DNA of 64,000 nucleotides, taken from NCBI RefSeq assembly GCF_000208865.1, contig NC_018392.1:1570793-1634792 (forward strand), written 5' to 3'. This DNA is from Neospora caninum Liverpool (Eukaryota > Apicomplexa > Conoidasida > Eucoccidiorida > Sarcocystidae). A program made the translations under genes and the position numbers. Position 1 is the first letter of the stretch. The number at the start of each line of letters is the position of its first letter. Under the pieces are notes generated by a model. It was not told the DNA's origin and did not search any database. It saw only the letters and a list, made by a program, of their open reading frames with translations. This document shows, one piece after another, positions 61,127 to 64,000 of this stretch.

Positions 61127-62807
61127 TGTCTGTACACGTGAGCGTAGACAGTATATGAGTCGATGAATGTTAGTGACGTGCTACTTTTTAGGTTCGGAGA
61201 TATCAGTCAGATTTTGAACAGGCACGCTCTACGTTCACTCGCCTTGTGCAACAGTGGCAGCGGCAGCAGCTCCTTCAAGGTTCTGGCCCCCGAAGAGCTC
61301 AGGGTATCCACCGGACAAGGGTAAGAGCGTTGTCTGTTTTCCCCCCGTTCGGGAACAGGTACTTAGAAGTATCCTCTGTGTTACTTCAGCTAACGGGAAA
61401 GGACGCGCAATGCAGCATTGACAAATCTCGTTATTCCACACCTTTCTCGAATAGTAAATGACTGATTCTTGCCCGCGTGCCACAGGCAAGCATTGCAGTC
61501 GGGTTTTTGACGGAGGCGTCGTTTGGATTAGAGGTTGTGGAAAAGGCAGAAACGCGCCGAAAGAAAGCAGTTGGCTATGGAGAAGAAAACACGGCAAAGT
61601 GCGCTCGTGGCTTCCTCGGCCGCAGCCGAGAGACATGAGAGACAAATGTACAGGCATATGAATTTGACGGACGGCTGGTTTCTTTTGCGTTTTGAAAGAG
61701 ACAACCGTAAATTCTGTAACCATGCAAATCGGCATCGTCGACTTTTCTTGTCACGTCCTTAAAACACTATTCCATTCCTGGTGGTAGTGTGTTTAACGTA
61801 GCAGCCAGCATTTGTCTGCGAGGTAGGTCAAAATATCTACCAATTTATGACTTCGTCTTTATGCGTATCTAATATCTTTATTCGTATATACATCGTGTTA
61901 TTGTATGTTCCGCGTGTATCTCTACCTCAGTACACATATAAATGTGAATATACTGCACGACTGGGGCTCCCATCCGTTTTTTTTTGTGTGTATGAATTTT
62001 TGTCGTCTCGGCTTTCCTTTTCGCCTCCTTCAGGTCCAAAATTCCGCAGAGTCCCCGTTTTCTTCTTCTTCGACAGCAACCAGCAGCAATCACAGCTTAG
62101 ACACTGCTAAAGCGGACGAGACGGCGCTCGCTGTTCATTACGCCGGAGGGACGCTTCTCGGAGAAAGCAACAGGCTAGCTGTGGAGTCGGAGCACGTTGG
62201 CCTCGCCGTTATGGGGCAACTACGGACGCAGAGGGAATCTCTTATCACTTCCCGGTCGTTGGTAGGCTCTTTTTTATGGCGAAAACGGACGGAAGGGCAC
62301 ACAAGACAGCGAGAGAAGGGATATTTTGCTGGTGTGTAAGAAACGTTCTGCTTCTTTCATACGCATTAGCATGCCTACGCTCCTCTATGTCGGCTTATGA
62401 ATGTAGATGCATATGGTTTCTTGCATTGGTGACATTCGTGGAGATACAGGAGATGTCATTATCGCTTTTTAAGCGGATCGAAATGACAACGCGTAAAACA
62501 GAAACTGACTACACGGAGAAAAAGACGGTGTCTTTCGTCCCCTGCTGACTCCGTAAAGTGTGTTATTATTCGTGCGTGTCGCATGCCCTCCGAAATCAAG
62601 AGCGCACCCCTATGGCTGCTCCCTTCCACGTCCCTGCAGGCGCAAAAGACCTACGGAGAACTTCAGGATTCTCGCTCTCTTTTGACAGCCATGTTAAGGC
62701 GGACTCTCTTCAATAAAATGGTTCTTGTCGCGATTATCGTCTTCCTCTCTCTTGCCATCATCTGCGTGTTGTTCCAGCGACTCCTGCGTCTTGTACGGGT
62801 TCTATGA
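59508..62807 (+). CDS. VTI1: VTI1-type Qb SNARE
   Basis: Tail-anchored SNARE for fusion at Golgi, endosome or vacuole-like compartments. Exons 59508-59718, 60108-60154 (least certain), 60813-60872, 61192-61320, 62034-62261 and 62640-62807 join in phase to 280 residues. The N-terminal three-helix region is recognisable (EHKWRRHYASLTLCLQRM, LQQLEAEARMSS, RRYQSDFEQARSTFTRL; compare VTI1 LLEQMDLEV and RSYKQDF). A serine-rich linker follows. The SNARE motif runs from about residue 190 (LLGESNRLAVESEHVG, GQLRTQRESL, GELQDSRSLLTAMLRR) and the membrane anchor from about 252 (MVLVAIIVFLSLAIICVLF). The zero-layer residue is glutamine (Q215 in LRTQRES), as in yeast Vti1; human VTI1 proteins have aspartate. 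A few basic residues end the protein. A possible extra exon at 61487-61534 was left out because the direct junction already fits. Confidence 0.8.
60304..60385. repeat. 40-bp tandem duplication in a SNARE intron
   Basis: Two copies, 40 bases apart, of a unit containing TCCGTGATTTGCTTTCTCCT and GATCTGCGCA. Confidence 0.85.
61093..61122. repeat. (TA)n microsatellite in a SNARE intron
   Basis: Alternating TA tract ending ATATGCATG, about 70 bases upstream of the exon at 61192. Confidence 0.85.
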
Positions 62808-64000
62808 AGACAAGCAGACGCATAGAACTACATGCGCGTGTGCACTTACCGCCAAAGTTAAGAAAAGATTTATCACTGCACCTGCAAGTGCTCCGCGTGC
62901 TCCTCAGAAAACAAGGGAACAGAACCAACGTCAAAATGTATCGCTTCGCTGCTCTGCAATAGAGGTTGCAAACCTGCCAACTGTGTAGCTACCACGAAGG
63001 GCTCCTGCCTCCTGGAAGGTGTCGAAGCGGATCCTGACGGCTTCCAGTGCTCGCATTTCTCGAACCATGGCCCAACAGTCTGGGTACTTGCCAGCGCACC
63101 TCATCTACTGAGCTGGGACCACCTACCTCACAACGACCTGACCCTCATTGGTGGAGGATCTGTTGACATGCGTCGATCCATTATTCCTGACAACTTTGCT
63201 GTTGCTTACGAGGTGGCTTACTTCACGCACCACAGCAGACAGTATGGACAATCGGCCCGGCAGAACTGGGTCAGTGCTCGGCAACGCCTACTCGGCCGTC
63301 GTGAAGATCAAAATTCGATGGTCTTCGGGGAACCGGAAACGTAGCTTTCTGCGTGAGTGGCGAATCTGCATAGATTTTGACTTTTGCGACTACGTAAACT
63401 GTCGCAGCGACTTCTGTCTGTTGGCTACTGTCCAGCACTCACGTCAATAAAAACCCATATTTCCTACCAAAAAAATCTGATTCCCTTTGTGCACCAGCAC
63501 CCGTTAGATGATAGCCTAACCTGGGCCCACTTCCCAGTCGTGTCTCTGGAACTACGTGTCCACGTTGCAGCGTGCAACAGCCCTGTCCTGCTATGCCCAA
63601 CTTTGCTAACCAGTACCAGCCGTCATTGCCTATCCTGTATGGCGGATCTTGAACGTAGCGCATTGATCGAACTGAAAATCTCCCACATGCAATTGCATTC
63701 GCGGCGACAGATGCCCCATGGAGAGATGGCGCGGCGCGCGTGGAACTTGTTTTGATGATCCCGCACACCTCAGTACGCTTCTCGCCCGACACTGTCCACC
63801 GAGTTAACCCGAACAATCATCCATTACATCGTGTTTTTCCTACTTTCACTTCGACTGTTAGCCACAGGAACCCTCTAGCACACAACAGTACCTTGGCATC
63901 GCTTATCATCATGCAGAACGGGTGTTCGGAAGCCAAAGTATGTAGAACGTGGTGTGCGCCGGCGCAAGTTACGCTTGTAACTGCGACATCACCTTGACCC
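62808..64000. other. Unassigned region with a long open frame
   Basis: After the SNARE stop, a plus-strand frame from about 62880 to 63341 stays open for some 154 codons without an early ATG. It begins with a cysteine cluster (TCKCSAC, KCIASLLCNRGCKPANC, GSCLLEG) and continues through DPDGFQCSHFSNHG. I do not recognise it. It could be an exon of a gene that continues to the right, a decayed element, or chance. A minus-strand frame at 63816-63439 is also open and unrecognised. Confidence 0.3.

Overview
The window is nuclear DNA of a coccidian apicomplexan, most likely Toxoplasma gondii or a very close relative. Evidence: large genes split by many short introns, long serine-rich or arginine/glutamate-rich inserts in conserved proteins, CT-rich introns, (TA)n tracts confined to non-coding DNA, and a PKA regulatory subunit with an acylated N terminus and no docking domain. 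All gene models below were assembled by eye: exons were joined where GT-AG (once GC-AG) sites and reading phase agree.

Layout from left to right: (1) 1-180, minus: one exon of an AMMECR1-domain protein running off the left edge. (2) 4626-10011, minus: MnmG/GidA/MTO1, the FAD tRNA-U34 modification enzyme, four exons. (3) 11375-17015, plus: processing alpha-glucosidase I (GH63), four exons. (4) 18296-28233, minus: COG7 of the conserved oligomeric Golgi complex, about 13 exons. (5) 30182-46658, plus: a very large POLQ-type protein, an intact superfamily 2 helicase followed by a degenerate family A polymerase region, ten exons. (6) 48260-53479, minus: cAMP-dependent protein kinase regulatory subunit, seven exons, 385 residues. 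(7) about 54.6-56.5 kb, minus: a probable decayed Ty3/gypsy-like pol fragment. (8) 59508-62807, plus: a VTI1-type Qb SNARE, six exons. (9) 62808-64000: unassigned DNA with one long open frame.

MnmG/glucosidase I and COG7/POLQ are divergent pairs with gaps of about 1.4 and 1.9 kb. Glucosidase I/COG7 and POLQ/PKA-R are convergent. Three genes serve the secretory pathway (glucosidase I in the ER, COG7 at the Golgi, VTI1 in Golgi/endosomal fusion). The others serve organellar tRNA modification, DNA repair and cAMP signalling. This looks like ordinary eukaryotic gene order, not a functional cluster.

The most unusual signals are: a dispersed short dyad (GTGT-N4-ACAC with covarying outer arms) seen 15 times against about one expected, often inside conserved coding exons; a POLQ polymerase region whose metal-binding residues look lost; and a hevein-like eight-cysteine domain inside ER glucosidase I.
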